From Streptomyces sp. CB01881 (lineage in GTDB: Bacteria > Actinomycetota > Actinomycetes > Streptomycetales > Streptomycetaceae): DNA of 64,000 nt. The stretch is from positions 9,683,605 to 9,747,604 of the forward strand of contig NZ_CP026498.1 of NCBI RefSeq assembly GCF_002953255.1, read 5' to 3'. The notes below the pieces were generated by a model, which was not told the DNA's origin, ran no database searches, and saw only the letters and a list, made by a program, of their open reading frames with translations. Every line of letters begins with the position of its first letter. Within the stretch, counting starts at the first letter, position 1. Both the position numbers and the translations under genes were made by a program. This document shows, piece by piece, positions 27,115 to 35,964 of the stretch.

Positions 27115-28089
27115 TAGACAAGTAGTCCGAAGTTCTGCCCCGCCAAAGGGACGAGGGTGTCCAAGATCAGTTTGTGACGACCGACCTGGACACCCTCTTG
27201 ACCGCACTCTACGTGAAGATCGACGACGAGATCGGAGGAACGCGGTGGCTGGGCCGCCCGCCTCTGCTCAGCGACTCCGAACTCGTCTGCCTCGCGGTGG
27301 CCCAGGCTCTGCTCGGCTACCACTCCGAGGCCCGCTGGCTGCGCTACGCGCGCAAGCACCTGTCCGGCATGTTCCCGTACCTGCCTCAACGCGCGGGCTA
27401 CAACAAGCGCCTGCGGGCCGCACTTCCGCTGGTCAAACGCACGATCCGGGAACTGGCCCGGGACAGCGACTTCTGGACCGACACCGTCTGGATCACCGAC
27501 TCCACCCCCGTACCGTGCGGCACGTCGCGCCCCACCGCCCAGCGATCCGACCTGGCAGGCTGGACCGGCTACGGCTACTGCGCCTCCCACTCCCGGTTCT
27601 TCTGGGGCCTGCGCCTGTACTTGGTGTGCACGCCGACTGGCATGCCGATCCTGTGGGCGCCGGCCAACCCGAAGATCGACGAGCGCGAGGTCCTGGCCGC
27701 GATGCTCAAAGTCGACGCCGAGCTGGTCGCCCGGCGCGACGGGATCCTGCTCATCTCCGACAAGGGCTTCGCCTCGAAGGTGTTCGAGCGGGAACTCGCC
27801 GAGCTGGGCATCGAGTTGCTGAGGCCGTCGTTCAAGCGCGAGAAGCGGCGGTTCGGCGAGCCGATGCTCAAGAAGGTCCGCCAGCTCATCGAGTCGGTGA
27901 ACGACACCCTCAAAGGCCAGCTCGACCTGGAACAACACGGCGGGCGGACCTTCGAGGGCGTCGCGATCCGGGTGGCCCAGCGACTTTTGGCGATGGCTGC
28001 CGGGATCTGGCACAACAACCAGACCGGCGCCCCCGTCACCCGCTCCCTCATCGCGTTCGACCACTGATCACATCGGATCTACTCGTCTA
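27115..28089 (+). mobile_element. IS982-family insertion sequence
   Basis: About 975 bp bounded by imperfect inverted repeats: TAGACAAGTAGTCCGA on the left and the complement of TAGACGAGTAGATCCGA on the right (28071-28089). It contains one full transposase gene. TCGCTG lies directly outside the left repeat and again 5 nt beyond the right one, so the exact ends and target duplication are uncertain. Confidence 0.75.
27174..28067 (+). CDS. IS982-family transposase
   Basis: 297 residues from GTG 27174. It shows the features of IS982 transposases: VTTDLDTLLTALYVKIDD at the N-terminus, SEARWLRYAR, PYLPQRAGYNKRLR, catalytic strands WITDSTPV (first Asp) and LISDKGF (second acidic core), and an ESVNDTLKGQLDLEQHGG C-terminal motif with the likely Glu. 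Length is normal for the family and no frameshift is visible, so it may be active. Confidence 0.9.
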   Translation: MTTDLDTLLTALYVKIDDEIGGTRWLGRPPLLSDSELVCLAVAQALLGYHSEARWLRYARKHLSGMFPYLPQRAGYNKRLRAALPLVKRTIRELARDSDFWTDTVWITDSTPVPCGTSRPTAQRSDLAGWTGYGYCASHSRFFWGLRLYLVCTPTGMPILWAPANPKIDEREVLAAMLKVDAELVARRDGILLISDKGFASKVFERELAELGIELLRPSFKREKRRFGEPMLKKVRQLIESVNDTLKGQLDLEQHGGRTFEGVAIRVAQRLLAMAAGIWHNNQTGAPVTRSLIAFDH

Positions 28090-28152
28090 GAAGTTCGCTG
28101 AAAATCAGGGGTTCTGGCTCCGCGTCACTCGGTGTGGGGCCAGACTGCTGGT

Positions 28153-28317
28153 GTGCAGGGACAGTGGGATGGGGAACTGGTCGGGCCGGACGTCTGGGAG
28201 ACCTGCCGGGAGCTGATCCCGGTGGGGAGCGTGTTCGCGTTCCTGGCCGAGCACATGGTCTTCCACCGGCCGGACGATCCGCGCGCGCCCCGCCCCGGCG
28301 CGGCGGCCCGGGGCTGA
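28153..28317 (+). pseudogene. Truncated transposase N-terminus (IS1182-like) fused to foreign tail
   Basis: From GTG 28153 the frame reads VQGQWDGELVGPDVW then CRELIPVGSVFAFLAEH. This resembles the N-terminus of IS1182-family transposases (from memory), which should run to over 400 residues. After AFLAEH the match ends and the frame continues into MVFHRPDDPRAPRPG before stopping. It is therefore a remnant joined to the end of another gene, perhaps one that once preceded the hydrolase. Confidence 0.55.
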
Positions 28318-28323
28318 GCGACC

Positions 28324-29003
28324 GTGCTGGACGTCGTCGAGCTCACCCTCGGACAGCAGCCGGCCGGTGGACGGGCCGCCGGTGAGCGTGATCTGGCTGC
28401 ACGGCATGGGCCAGGACCCGTCCGCCCTGATGCCGACCGCCCGGCTGCTCGGCCCGCCCGGGCCGGCCCCGCGCGGGCTGTTCCCGCGGGCGCCGGAGCA
28501 GCCGGGCGGGCTGGGCGGCGGCCGGGTGGTGCGCGCCTGGTTCCCGCAGAGCGTCTTCAGCCTCGACCGGATCGGCCTGCCCGACGTCCTCGCCATGGCC
28601 GAGCGCCTGCGAGGTGGTGGACGCCGAGACGGCCCGGACCGGCACGGGCCGGGTGCTGCTGGCGGGCTTCTCGCAGGGGGCGGTCATGGCCCTGGTCACC
28701 TGCCTGCTCCACCCCGCCCCGCTGGCCGGGCTCGCCCTCAGCGCCCCCTACCTGCCGGGCGGCCTCGCCGCCTGCCTGGCCGAACGCCGCACCCCGGCCA
28801 GCACGGCGACCCCGGTGTGGATCGCCCACGGCGCCGACGACTGGGTGATCCCGCCCTCCGCCGGCGCCCACGTCCGCGACACGCTCCTCGCCTGGGGCCA
28901 TCCGGTGAGCTGGCACCACCTCCCCGCCGGTCACACGCCCTTCCCCGCTCCGCCGGCCGCTCTCCTGCGCTTCCTGACCGCCTGCCGGTCCGGTCGTGGC
29001 TGA
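28324..29003 (+). pseudogene. Frameshifted alpha/beta hydrolase (carboxylesterase/phospholipase type)
   Basis: Two frames together make one hydrolase. The first (around 28367-28610) gives VSVIWLHGMGQDPSALMPT and ends at MAERLR. The second (28614-29003) continues VVDAETARTGTGRVLLAGFSQGAVMAL with nucleophile motif GFSQG, then HGADDWVIPP (acid) and PAGHTPFP (His). The break at CTGCGAGGTGGTG is explained by loss of two bases from an expected CTGCGGGAGGTG. The N-terminal LDVVELTLGQQPAGG lies in yet another frame, so there may be two lesions. Homologues are about 210 residues. Sequencing error is an alternative. Confidence 0.75.
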
Positions 29004-29033
29004 CCGGCCGGGGTCCGCGGGCCCCGGCCGGTC
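29002..29033. terminator. Bidirectional hairpin terminator
   Basis: Perfect 12-bp stem (GACCGGCCGGGG and complement) with an 8-nt loop between the convergent hydrolase pseudogene and the SDR gene. Confidence 0.65.
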
Positions 29034-29044
29034 GGCGGGGACGG

Positions 29045-29824
29045 CTACTGGGGGGTGACGTAGGCGCCGGAGATACCGCCGTCGACGAGGAAGGTGTTGG
29101 CGGTCATGAAGGACGAGTCGTCGGAGGCCAGGAAGGCGACCGCGGCGGCGATCTCCTCCGGCTCCGCGAAGCGGCCGAGCGGGATGTGGACGAGGCGGCG
29201 GGCGGCGCGCTCCGGGTCCTTGGCGAACAGCTCCTGGAGCAGCGGGGTGTTGACCGGGCCGGGGCAGAGGGCGTTGACGCGGACGCCCTCGCGGGCGAAC
29301 TGCACGCCCAGCTCGCGGGACATCGCCAGGACGCCGCCCTTGGAGGCGCTGTAGGAGATCTGCGAGGTGGCGGCGCCCATCACGGCCACGAAGGAGGCCG
29401 TGTTGATGATGGAGCCCTTGCCCTGGCGCCGCATGTGCGGGATGGCGTACTTGCAGCAGAGGTAGACGCTGGTCAGGTTGACCTCCTGGACGCGCTTCCA
29501 GGCGTCCAGGCCGGTGGTGAGGATGGAGTCGTCGTCGGGCGGGGAGATGCCCGCGTTGTTGAAGGCGATGTCGAGCCGCCCGTACTCGTCCACGGCCCGC
29601 TGGAAGAGGGCCTCCACCGCCCGCTCGTCGGTGACGTCGGCCTCGATGAAGAGGCCGCCGACCTCGTTGGCGGCCTTGGCGCCCGTCTCCGGGTCGAGGT
29701 CGACGCAGACCACCTTGGCCCCCTCGGCGGCGAACCGCCTGGCGGTGGCCAGGCCGATGCCGCTGCCGGCGCCGGTGATGACGGCCACCCGGCCGGCCAG
29801 TCGCTCGTTCAGTCGCTCGGTCAT
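29045..29824 (-). CDS. SDR-family oxidoreductase of the gamma-glutamyl amine operon
   Basis: 259 residues from ATG 29824, with GGAGGAG 8 nt upstream; it follows the aldehyde dehydrogenase stop by 5 nt. Classical SDR features: TGAGSGIG cofactor loop, VDLD acidic end of strand 2 favouring NAD, NNAG, catalytic Ser then YSASK (SYSASKGG) and PGPVNTP. Annotated relatives are 3-oxoacyl-ACP reductases, but the context (permease, ligase, amidotransferase, aldehyde dehydrogenase) points to oxidation or reduction of an amine-derived alcohol or aldehyde. Last gene of the operon. Confidence 0.88.
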   Translation of the reverse strand: MTERLNERLAGRVAVITGAGSGIGLATARRFAAEGAKVVCVDLDPETGAKAANEVGGLFIEADVTDERAVEALFQRAVDEYGRLDIAFNNAGISPPDDDSILTTGLDAWKRVQEVNLTSVYLCCKYAIPHMRRQGKGSIINTASFVAVMGAATSQISYSASKGGVLAMSRELGVQFAREGVRVNALCPGPVNTPLLQELFAKDPERAARRLVHIPLGRFAEPEEIAAAVAFLASDDSSFMTANTFLVDGGISGAYVTPQ

Positions 29825-29829
29825 GCTGA

Positions 29830-31203
29830 TCACTCCTCCGTGGAGATGAAGACGTTCTTGGTCTGGGTGAAGGCGTCGAGGGCGTCCGGGCCGAGCTCAC
29901 GGCCGAGGCCGGACTGCTTGAAGCCGCCGAACGGTGTCGAATAGCGCACCGAGGAGTGCGAGTTGACGGAGAGGTTGCCGGCCTCGACCCCGCGGCAGAC
30001 CCGCAGGGCGCGGCCGACGTCCCTGGTCCACACGGAGCCGGAGAGCCCGTACTCGGTGGCGTTGGCGATGCGCACGGCGTCCTGCTCGTCGCGGAACGGG
30101 ACGACGGTCACGACCGGGCCGAAGATCTCCTCGGTGAACGCCCGGTCGTCGTGCCGCACGGGCGCCAGCACCGTCGGCGGGTACCAGAAGCCGGGCCCGT
30201 CGGGGGCGCTGCCGCGGAAGGCGACCGCCGACCCGTCCGGTACGTAGGAGGCGACCCTGGCGCGGTGGGCGGCGGAGATCAGCGGGCCCATCTCGGTCTT
30301 CTCGTCGGCCGGGTCGCCGACCCGCACACCCCGGACGGCGGGCTCCAGCAACGCCATGAACTCGTCGTAGGCCGAGGCCTCGACGAGGATCCGGGAGCGG
30401 GCGCAGCAGTCCTGGCCGGCGTTGTCGAAGACGGCGTAGGGGGCGGTGGCGGCGGCCTTGGCGAGGTCGGCGTCGGCGAAGACGACGTTGGCGCTCTTGC
30501 CGCCGAGTTCGAGGGTGACCGGCTTCACCTGGGCGGCGCAGCCCGCCATGATCTCCTTGCCGACCCGGGTGGATCCCGTGAACACCACCTTCCGCACGTC
30601 CGGGTGGCTGACGAAGCGCTGACCGACCACCGGGCCGCGGCCGGGCAGGATCTGCAGCACGCCCTCGGGGAGGCCCGCCGCGAGGGCCAGTTCGCCGAGG
30701 CGCAGGGCGGTGAGCGGGGTGAGCTCGGCCGGCTTGACGATGACGGTGTTGCCGGCGGCGAGGGCGGGGGCCAGCGCCCACGCGGCGATCGGCATCGGGA
30801 AGTTCCACGGCACGATGACGCCGACGACGCCGAGCGGTTCCTGGAAGGTGACGTCGAGACCGCCGGCGACCGGGATCTGCCGTCCGAAGAGCCGTTCCGG
30901 GGCGGCGGCGTAGTACTCGATGACGTCGCGCGCGTTGCCGGCCTCCCAGCGGGCGTTGCCGATGGTGTGGCCGGCGTTGGCGACCTCCAGTGCGGCGAGG
31001 TGCTCGCGGTCCGCGTCGACGGCGGCGGCGAAGGCGCGCAGCAGGCGGGCGCGGTCGGCGGGGGTGACGCGGCGCCAGGTGTCGAAGGCGGCGCGGGCGC
31101 GGGCGACGGCGGCGTCGGTCTCGGCGAGGCCGGCCAGCGTGACGGTGGTGATCACCTCCTCGGTGGCGGGGTTGACGACCTCGAAGAGGTCCGGTTCGGT
31201 CAT
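29830..31203 (-). CDS. Aldehyde dehydrogenase (probable gamma-glutamyl-aminoaldehyde oxidation)
   Basis: 457 residues from ATG 31203, overlapping the amidotransferase stop by 4 nt (ATGA). NAD-binding and catalytic motifs are clear: PWNFPM, KPAELTPLTA, FTGSTRVGKEI, catalytic Glu in LELGGKSANVV, catalytic Cys in NAGQDCCARSRILVE, and EEIFGPVV. In Puu-type pathways such an enzyme oxidises gamma-glutamyl-gamma-aminobutyraldehyde or the equivalent. The role is inferred from its neighbours; the enzyme class is certain. Confidence 0.9.
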   Translation of the reverse strand: MTEPDLFEVVNPATEEVITTVTLAGLAETDAAVARARAAFDTWRRVTPADRARLLRAFAAAVDADREHLAALEVANAGHTIGNARWEAGNARDVIEYYAAAPERLFGRQIPVAGGLDVTFQEPLGVVGVIVPWNFPMPIAAWALAPALAAGNTVIVKPAELTPLTALRLGELALAAGLPEGVLQILPGRGPVVGQRFVSHPDVRKVVFTGSTRVGKEIMAGCAAQVKPVTLELGGKSANVVFADADLAKAAATAPYAVFDNAGQDCCARSRILVEASAYDEFMALLEPAVRGVRVGDPADEKTEMGPLISAAHRARVASYVPDGSAVAFRGSAPDGPGFWYPPTVLAPVRHDDRAFTEEIFGPVVTVVPFRDEQDAVRIANATEYGLSGSVWTRDVGRALRVCRGVEAGNLSVNSHSSVRYSTPFGGFKQSGLGRELGPDALDAFTQTKNVFISTEE

Positions 31204-31928
31204 CGTGCGGTCTCCCTGTGGCTGGTGGTGGCGAGCGCGGCGGTGCTGAGCGCCTGGAAGAGGCGCAGGTCGTCGGGGTCGGTCTCGGGGTGCCACTGGA
31301 CGCCCAGCGCGAATCGGCGGCCGGGCAGTTCGAGTGCCTCGACGGTGCCGTCGGCGCTGTGGGCGGTGGCGACCAGCCCGGTGCCGAGCCGGGCGACGGC
31401 CTGGTGGTGGTAGCAGGAGACGTCGGCGGCGGGCCCGAGCACGGCGGCGGTCCGGCTGCCGTCGTGGACGTCGACGCGGTGGCGGACGAACCCGGCCGGG
31501 ACGATCTGGTGGCTGCGCTCGGGCAGGTGCTGGAGGAGCGTGCCGCCGAGGGCGACGTTGAGCAGCTGCATGCCGCGGCAGACGCCGAGCAGCGGCAGGT
31601 CGCGCTCCAGCGCGCCGAGCAGCAGGTCGTTCTCCCAGTCGTCGCGGGCCCGGTGCGGCGGGCCGGTGTGCGGGCCGGCGGCGGCCGCGTAGCGGGCCGG
31701 GTCGATGTCGGGGCCGCCGGCCAGGACCAGCCCGTCCAGTGCGTCGAGCAGGTGGCCGACGCCGCCGGGCTGCGGCGGCAGCAGGACGGGCGTGCCGCCG
31801 GCCCGGGCGACGGCGTCGACGTAGGTCTGCGGGACGAGCGAGGCGCGCTGGTGCCAGACGGCCCAGGCGGCCTCGTCCTGGTAGCTGGTGATGCCGATCA
31901 GGGGGCGTCGGCGGTGGTCGCGGTTCAC
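31200..31928 (-). CDS. Class I glutamine amidotransferase-like gamma-glutamyl hydrolase (PuuD-like)
   Basis: 242 residues from GTG 31928, which overlaps the upstream stop (GTGA). The peptidase C26 fold is shown by the nucleophile motif LLGVCRGMQLLNVALGG, the His-Glu pair VQWHPETD and VLAGGPDIDP near the N-terminus. PuuD-type enzymes hydrolyse gamma-glutamyl-GABA and similar amides. Here it would release the product and glutamate after oxidation of a gamma-glutamylated amine. Both ends overlap neighbouring genes, so translation is coupled. Confidence 0.9.
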   Translation of the reverse strand: MNRDHRRRPLIGITSYQDEAAWAVWHQRASLVPQTYVDAVARAGGTPVLLPPQPGGVGHLLDALDGLVLAGGPDIDPARYAAAAGPHTGPPHRARDDWENDLLLGALERDLPLLGVCRGMQLLNVALGGTLLQHLPERSHQIVPAGFVRHRVDVHDGSRTAAVLGPAADVSCYHHQAVARLGTGLVATAHSADGTVEALELPGRRFALGVQWHPETDPDDLRLFQALSTAALATTSHRETAR

Positions 31929-33283
31929 AGCCGCTCGAATCCGCGGCGCCGCTCCCAGTCGGTCACCGCCCGGTCGTAGGCGGCGAGTTCGACCCGGCCG
32001 GCGTGGGTGTAGTGGCGGACGACGTCCTTGCCGAAGGCCGCACCGGCGGCGGCGCTGCGCTCGAAGGCGGTGACCGCGTCGCGCAGCGTGGCCGGCACCC
32101 TGGGGGCGTCGGAGGCGTAGGCGTTGCCGGTGAACTCCGGTTCGAGTTCGAGCTGTTGCTCGACGCCGTGCAGGCCGGCCGCGATCAGGGCGGCGACCGC
32201 GAGGTACGGGTTGACGTCGCCGCCGGGGACGCGGTTCTCGAAGCGCAGCGAGGGGCCGTGGCCGACCACCCGCAGGGCGCAGGTGCGGTTGTCCCGCCCC
32301 CAGGCGATCGCGGTGGGCGCGAAGCTGCCGGGCACGTAGCGCTTGTAGGAGTTGACGGTGGGGGCGAACAGCAGCGAGAAGTCGGCCAGGCAGGCGAGTT
32401 GGCCGGCCAGGAAGTGCTCCATGGTGCGGGAGAAGCCGTGCGGCCGGTCGCCCGCGAACACGGGGGTGCCCTGCTCGTCACGCAGGCTGAGGTGGATGTG
32501 ACAGGAGTTGCCCTCGCGTTCGTCGTACTTGGCCATGAAGGTGAGGCTGTAGCCCTCCTGGGCGGCGATCTCCTTGGCGCCGGTCTTGTAGACGGAGTGG
32601 TCGTCGCAGGTGGTGAGGGCGTCGGCGTACTTGAAGGCGATCTCGTGCTGGCCCAGGTTGCACTCGCCCTTGGCCGACTCGACGGTGAGGCCGGCGCCGG
32701 CCATCCCGTTGCGCAGCCGGCGCAGCAGGGGTTCGATCCGGCCGGTGCCGAGGACGGAGTAGTCCACGTTGTACTGGTTGGCCGGGGTGAGCCGGGTGTA
32801 GTCCTTGTCCCAGGCCTGCTCGTAGGTGTCGCGGAAGACGATGAACTCCAGCTCGGTGGCGGCGTGGGCCTGCCAGCCGTATCCGGCCAGCCGGTCGAGC
32901 TGGCGGCGCAGGATCTGCCGCGGGGAGACGGCGACGGGCGTGCCGTCGTGGTGGGCGACGTCGCACTGGACCATGACGGTGGCGGGGTGCCAGGGGACCG
33001 CGCGCAGGGTGGCGAGGTCGGGGCGGAGCACGAGGTCGCCGTAGCCGCTCTCCCAGGAGGAGATGTCGTAGCCGTCCACGGTGTTCATGTCGACGTCGAC
33101 GGCGAGCAGGTAGCCGCAGCCCTCGGCGGCGTTCGGGACGACGTCGGCGAGGAAGTACGGCGCGGCGACGCGTTTGCCCTGGAGGCGGCCCTGCATGTCG
33201 GTCATCGCGAGCACGACGGTGTCGACGGACCCGTCGGCCACGCGGGTGCGCAGCTCGTCGAGGGTGAGCCGGGGGCTGTTCAA
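31925..33283 (-). CDS. Glutamine-synthetase-like gamma-glutamyl amine ligase
   Basis: 452 residues starting at TTG 33283, which overlaps the permease stop (TTGA) and has GGAG 6 nt upstream. Glutamine synthetase motifs are present: ATELEFIVF, GECNLGQHEIAFKY, NSCHIHLSL, NSYKRYVPGSFAPTAI and LRFENRVPGGDVNPYL. Several depart from the canonical GlnA consensus, as in the streptomycete GlnA3/GlnA4 group, which glutamylate polyamines or ethanolamine rather than ammonia (family knowledge). Context strongly favours gamma-glutamylation of an amine as the first catabolic step. Which amine cannot be read from sequence. Confidence 0.88.
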   Translation of the reverse strand: MNSPRLTLDELRTRVADGSVDTVVLAMTDMQGRLQGKRVAAPYFLADVVPNAAEGCGYLLAVDVDMNTVDGYDISSWESGYGDLVLRPDLATLRAVPWHPATVMVQCDVAHHDGTPVAVSPRQILRRQLDRLAGYGWQAHAATELEFIVFRDTYEQAWDKDYTRLTPANQYNVDYSVLGTGRIEPLLRRLRNGMAGAGLTVESAKGECNLGQHEIAFKYADALTTCDDHSVYKTGAKEIAAQEGYSLTFMAKYDEREGNSCHIHLSLRDEQGTPVFAGDRPHGFSRTMEHFLAGQLACLADFSLLFAPTVNSYKRYVPGSFAPTAIAWGRDNRTCALRVVGHGPSLRFENRVPGGDVNPYLAVAALIAAGLHGVEQQLELEPEFTGNAYASDAPRVPATLRDAVTAFERSAAAGAAFGKDVVRHYTHAGRVELAAYDRAVTDWERRRGFERL

Positions 33284-34935
33284 CGGATCTCCAGTGCGTC
33301 TTCGGCGTCCGGTGCGGCCGGGCCCTGCGGTGTCTCGTGGATGCGGGGGCCGGTGAACCAGTGACGGGCGGAGGCGAGCCACCAGAGGCCGGCGAAGCCG
33401 ACGACCACGGCGACGGCCACGGGCGTGTAGTTGAAGCTCTCTGCGGTGATCGGGTTGACGGTGGGGAGCATGAACAGGACGGTGATCACGGCCGTCCAGC
33501 CGACCGCGACGGTGCCGATCATCCGGCTCCAGCGGCCCAGGTGCCAGGGACCACGCGGGAAGGCCTCGCCCTGGCGCAGCCGCAGGTAGACCGGGATGAC
33601 GTAGGAGATGTAGAGGCCGATCACCGAGATCGAGGTGACGGCGGTGTACGCGGTGGTGTTCCAGAGCGCGGGCAGGCCGAGCAGCAGGGCGCCGCCGGTC
33701 GCCAGCCAGACCGCGTTGGTGGGGGTCTGGGTGCGCGGGTCGATGCGGTGCCAGAGGGCCGAGCCCGGCAGTGCGCCGTCCCGCGAGAAGGCGTAGATCA
33801 TGCGGGAGTTGGCGGTGACGGAGGCCATGCCGCAGAAGAACTGGGCGCCGATGACGATCAGCAGGAGCAGTTCGGCGCCGTTGACGCCGATCGCGTCGAT
33901 GAAGATCTGTGCGGGTGCCACGCCGGTGTCGCTGGCCAGCGCGCCGTCGTAGTCGCGGATGGCGAAGGTGATGCCCAGCAGCAGGATCCACCCGGCGACC
34001 AGGGAGACGGTGATGGCGTTGACGATGCCGCGCGGCCCGGAGCGGGCGGCGTCGTGGGTCTCCTCGGTCATGTGGGCGGAGGCGTCGTAGCCGGTGAGGG
34101 TGTACTGGGCGAGCAGCAGGCCGAGCATGGCCACGTAGAGCTGGTTGTGGAAGCCGGTGTTGTTGACGAACTCGGTGAACACGAAGGAGGCGGAGGCGTG
34201 CTGGTCGGGCAGCAGGACGAGCGCGCCGACGATGACGGCGACGCCGACCAGGTGCCACCAGACGGACAGGTTGTTGAGGAAGGCGACGAGGCGCACGCCG
34301 CGGGTGTTGAGCAGGCCGTGCAGGAGCAGGATGACGGCGAAGATCTCCACCGTGTGCGCGGGGCTCGCGGCGAAGCCGAACTGGAGGCTGAGGAAGGCGT
34401 TGGCGAAGAACGCGGCACCGTAGTCGACGCCGGCGGTCACCGCGACCTGTCCGAGGAAGTTGAACCAGCCGGTGAACCAGCTCCAGGCAGGTCCGCTGCT
34501 GCGGGCCAGCTTGGCCGACCAGTAGTACAGGCCGCCCGCGGTCGGGTAGCTGGAGCAGATCTCGGCCATCGCCAGCCCGACGCAGAGCGTCAGCAGGCCG
34601 ACCACCGGCCAGCCCCAGACGATCATCGCGGGGCCGCCGGCGTTCATCCCCGTCCCGTAGAGGGTGAGACAGCCGGACAGGATGGAGACGATGGAGAAGG
34701 AGACGGCGAAGTTGGAGAAGCCCGACATCGAACGGGCGAGCTCCTGGGTGTAGCCGAGCTCGCGCAGCCGTTGTTCGTCGGCGGAGAGCCCACCGGCGGA
34801 GGCAGCGGTGTCGGAGGAGGAGGCGGTGTCGGAGGAGACATGGGCGGAGGCAGGATCGCCGCCGGCGGTAACGGGGGATGTGCCTGCCGGAAACACCGGC
34901 GGGGCAGGCTGGTCGGGTGAGCGTTCGTCGGTCAT
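33280..34935 (-). CDS. APC-superfamily amino acid/amine permease
   Basis: 551 residues from ATG 34935, with AGGGG just upstream; the longer frame upstream has no start signal. About twelve hydrophobic helices, beginning NFAVSFSIVSILSGCLTLYG, with the APC motif GGLYYWSAKLA and a cytoplasmic-loop ASAHMTEETHDAAR. The first 60 residues are a Pro/Ser/Ala-rich cytoplasmic tail. It probably imports the amine or polyamine used by the operon it leads. It is followed immediately (overlap) by the ligase. Confidence 0.9.
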   Translation of the reverse strand: MTDERSPDQPAPPVFPAGTSPVTAGGDPASAHVSSDTASSSDTAASAGGLSADEQRLRELGYTQELARSMSGFSNFAVSFSIVSILSGCLTLYGTGMNAGGPAMIVWGWPVVGLLTLCVGLAMAEICSSYPTAGGLYYWSAKLARSSGPAWSWFTGWFNFLGQVAVTAGVDYGAAFFANAFLSLQFGFAASPAHTVEIFAVILLLHGLLNTRGVRLVAFLNNLSVWWHLVGVAVIVGALVLLPDQHASASFVFTEFVNNTGFHNQLYVAMLGLLLAQYTLTGYDASAHMTEETHDAARSGPRGIVNAITVSLVAGWILLLGITFAIRDYDGALASDTGVAPAQIFIDAIGVNGAELLLLIVIGAQFFCGMASVTANSRMIYAFSRDGALPGSALWHRIDPRTQTPTNAVWLATGGALLLGLPALWNTTAYTAVTSISVIGLYISYVIPVYLRLRQGEAFPRGPWHLGRWSRMIGTVAVGWTAVITVLFMLPTVNPITAESFNYTPVAVAVVVGFAGLWWLASARHWFTGPRIHETPQGPAAPDAEDALEIR

Positions 34936-35029
34936 GGGCACCCCTGGGGGTTGAGGGTGTGCCGGCGGACGGGCGGCCACGGCGGTGTGGCACGCCTCCC
35001 CCGGCGGGTGAGACGGTCGGACAGCTCTT

Positions 35030-35053
35030 CAATGGCCTGGATTCAGACCATTG
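35030..35053. promoter_or_regulatory. 24-bp palindromic operator candidate for the FadR regulator
   Basis: CAATGG and CCATTG arms with matching inner CTG/CAG form an inverted repeat in which 10 of 12 base pairs are symmetric. It lies midway between the divergent permease operon and the FadR-family gene, the expected location for the operator controlling both. Confidence 0.65.
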
Positions 35054-35146
35054 GGGTGGTGAGCAGCATCGTTCACCCCCCGCCCGGGCCGCGTCAAGGG
35101 TGGTGAGGGGGCGGGTCCGGGAGTCACTCATAGGTACGATTCCGGC

Positions 35147-35896
35147 GTGGACGTCGACGAGGTACGCGAACAAGCGCGCGTGGACTGGCAGGCCGGGGCG
35201 ATCTTCCGGCCCGTCCGGACCGGCAACGCCTTCGAGGAGACCGTCGAACGCCTCCTCCAGGCGATCAAACTGGGCGTCTTCGGCCACGGCGACCGGCTGC
35301 CCGCCGAACGCGACCTCGCCACCCGGCTCGGGGTCAGCCGCGAGACCCTGCGCGAGGCGCTCCGCACGCTCCAGCAGGCCGGCTGCGTCGAGTCGAGACG
35401 CGGCCGCTACGGCGGCACCTTCGTCACCTACCGGATGCCGCCGCCGGACGTCGCCGAGCTGCGCCGGGCCGCCCGCGACCTCGGCGGCGAACTGGAGGAC
35501 GCGCTGACGTACCGTCTGGTGCTGGAGACCGGCGCCGCCGAGGCGGCCGCCCGGCGCACCCTCTCCGCCGACCAGCGCGCCTATCTGGAGAGCCGGCTCG
35601 CCGACCTGGAGGGCGCGCCCCCGGAGCAGTACCGGCAGCTGGACTCACGCTTCCACCTGGCCGTCGGCGAGCTGACCGGCTCCCGCACCCTGGCCGCTGG
35701 CATCGCCGAGGCCCGGATGCGCCTGAACGACCTGCTCAACGCCATCCCGATGCTGGATCGCAACATCGAGCACGCCGCCGACCAGCACCGCGCGATGGTC
35801 CGGGCGATCCTCGACGGCGACGGCGAGGCCGCCCGCCGCGCCACCGAGGAGCACCTCGCCGCGACCGCCGCACTGCTCCGGGGCTTCCTGGCCTGA
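35147..35896 (+). CDS. FadR/GntR-family transcriptional regulator
   Basis: 249 residues from GTG 35147. The winged helix-turn-helix region reads DRLPAERDLATRLGVSRETLREALRTLQQAG, the GntR signature. The C-terminal FCD-type all-helical domain carries a DSRFHLAV motif and later His residues (DQHRAMV), which usually bind metal. It is divergent from the gamma-glutamyl amine operon and probably represses or activates it in response to an operon metabolite (inference). Confidence 0.9.
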   Translation: MDVDEVREQARVDWQAGAIFRPVRTGNAFEETVERLLQAIKLGVFGHGDRLPAERDLATRLGVSRETLREALRTLQQAGCVESRRGRYGGTFVTYRMPPPDVAELRRAARDLGGELEDALTYRLVLETGAAEAAARRTLSADQRAYLESRLADLEGAPPEQYRQLDSRFHLAVGELTGSRTLAAGIAEARMRLNDLLNAIPMLDRNIEHAADQHRAMVRAILDGDGEAARRATEEHLAATAALLRGFLA

Positions 35897-35964
35897 CGGT
35901 CGCTCTCCGCCCCCAAAGCGACTACGGAGCGTGATATTCGCCGGTGGTCCGATATTCTGGCCCG

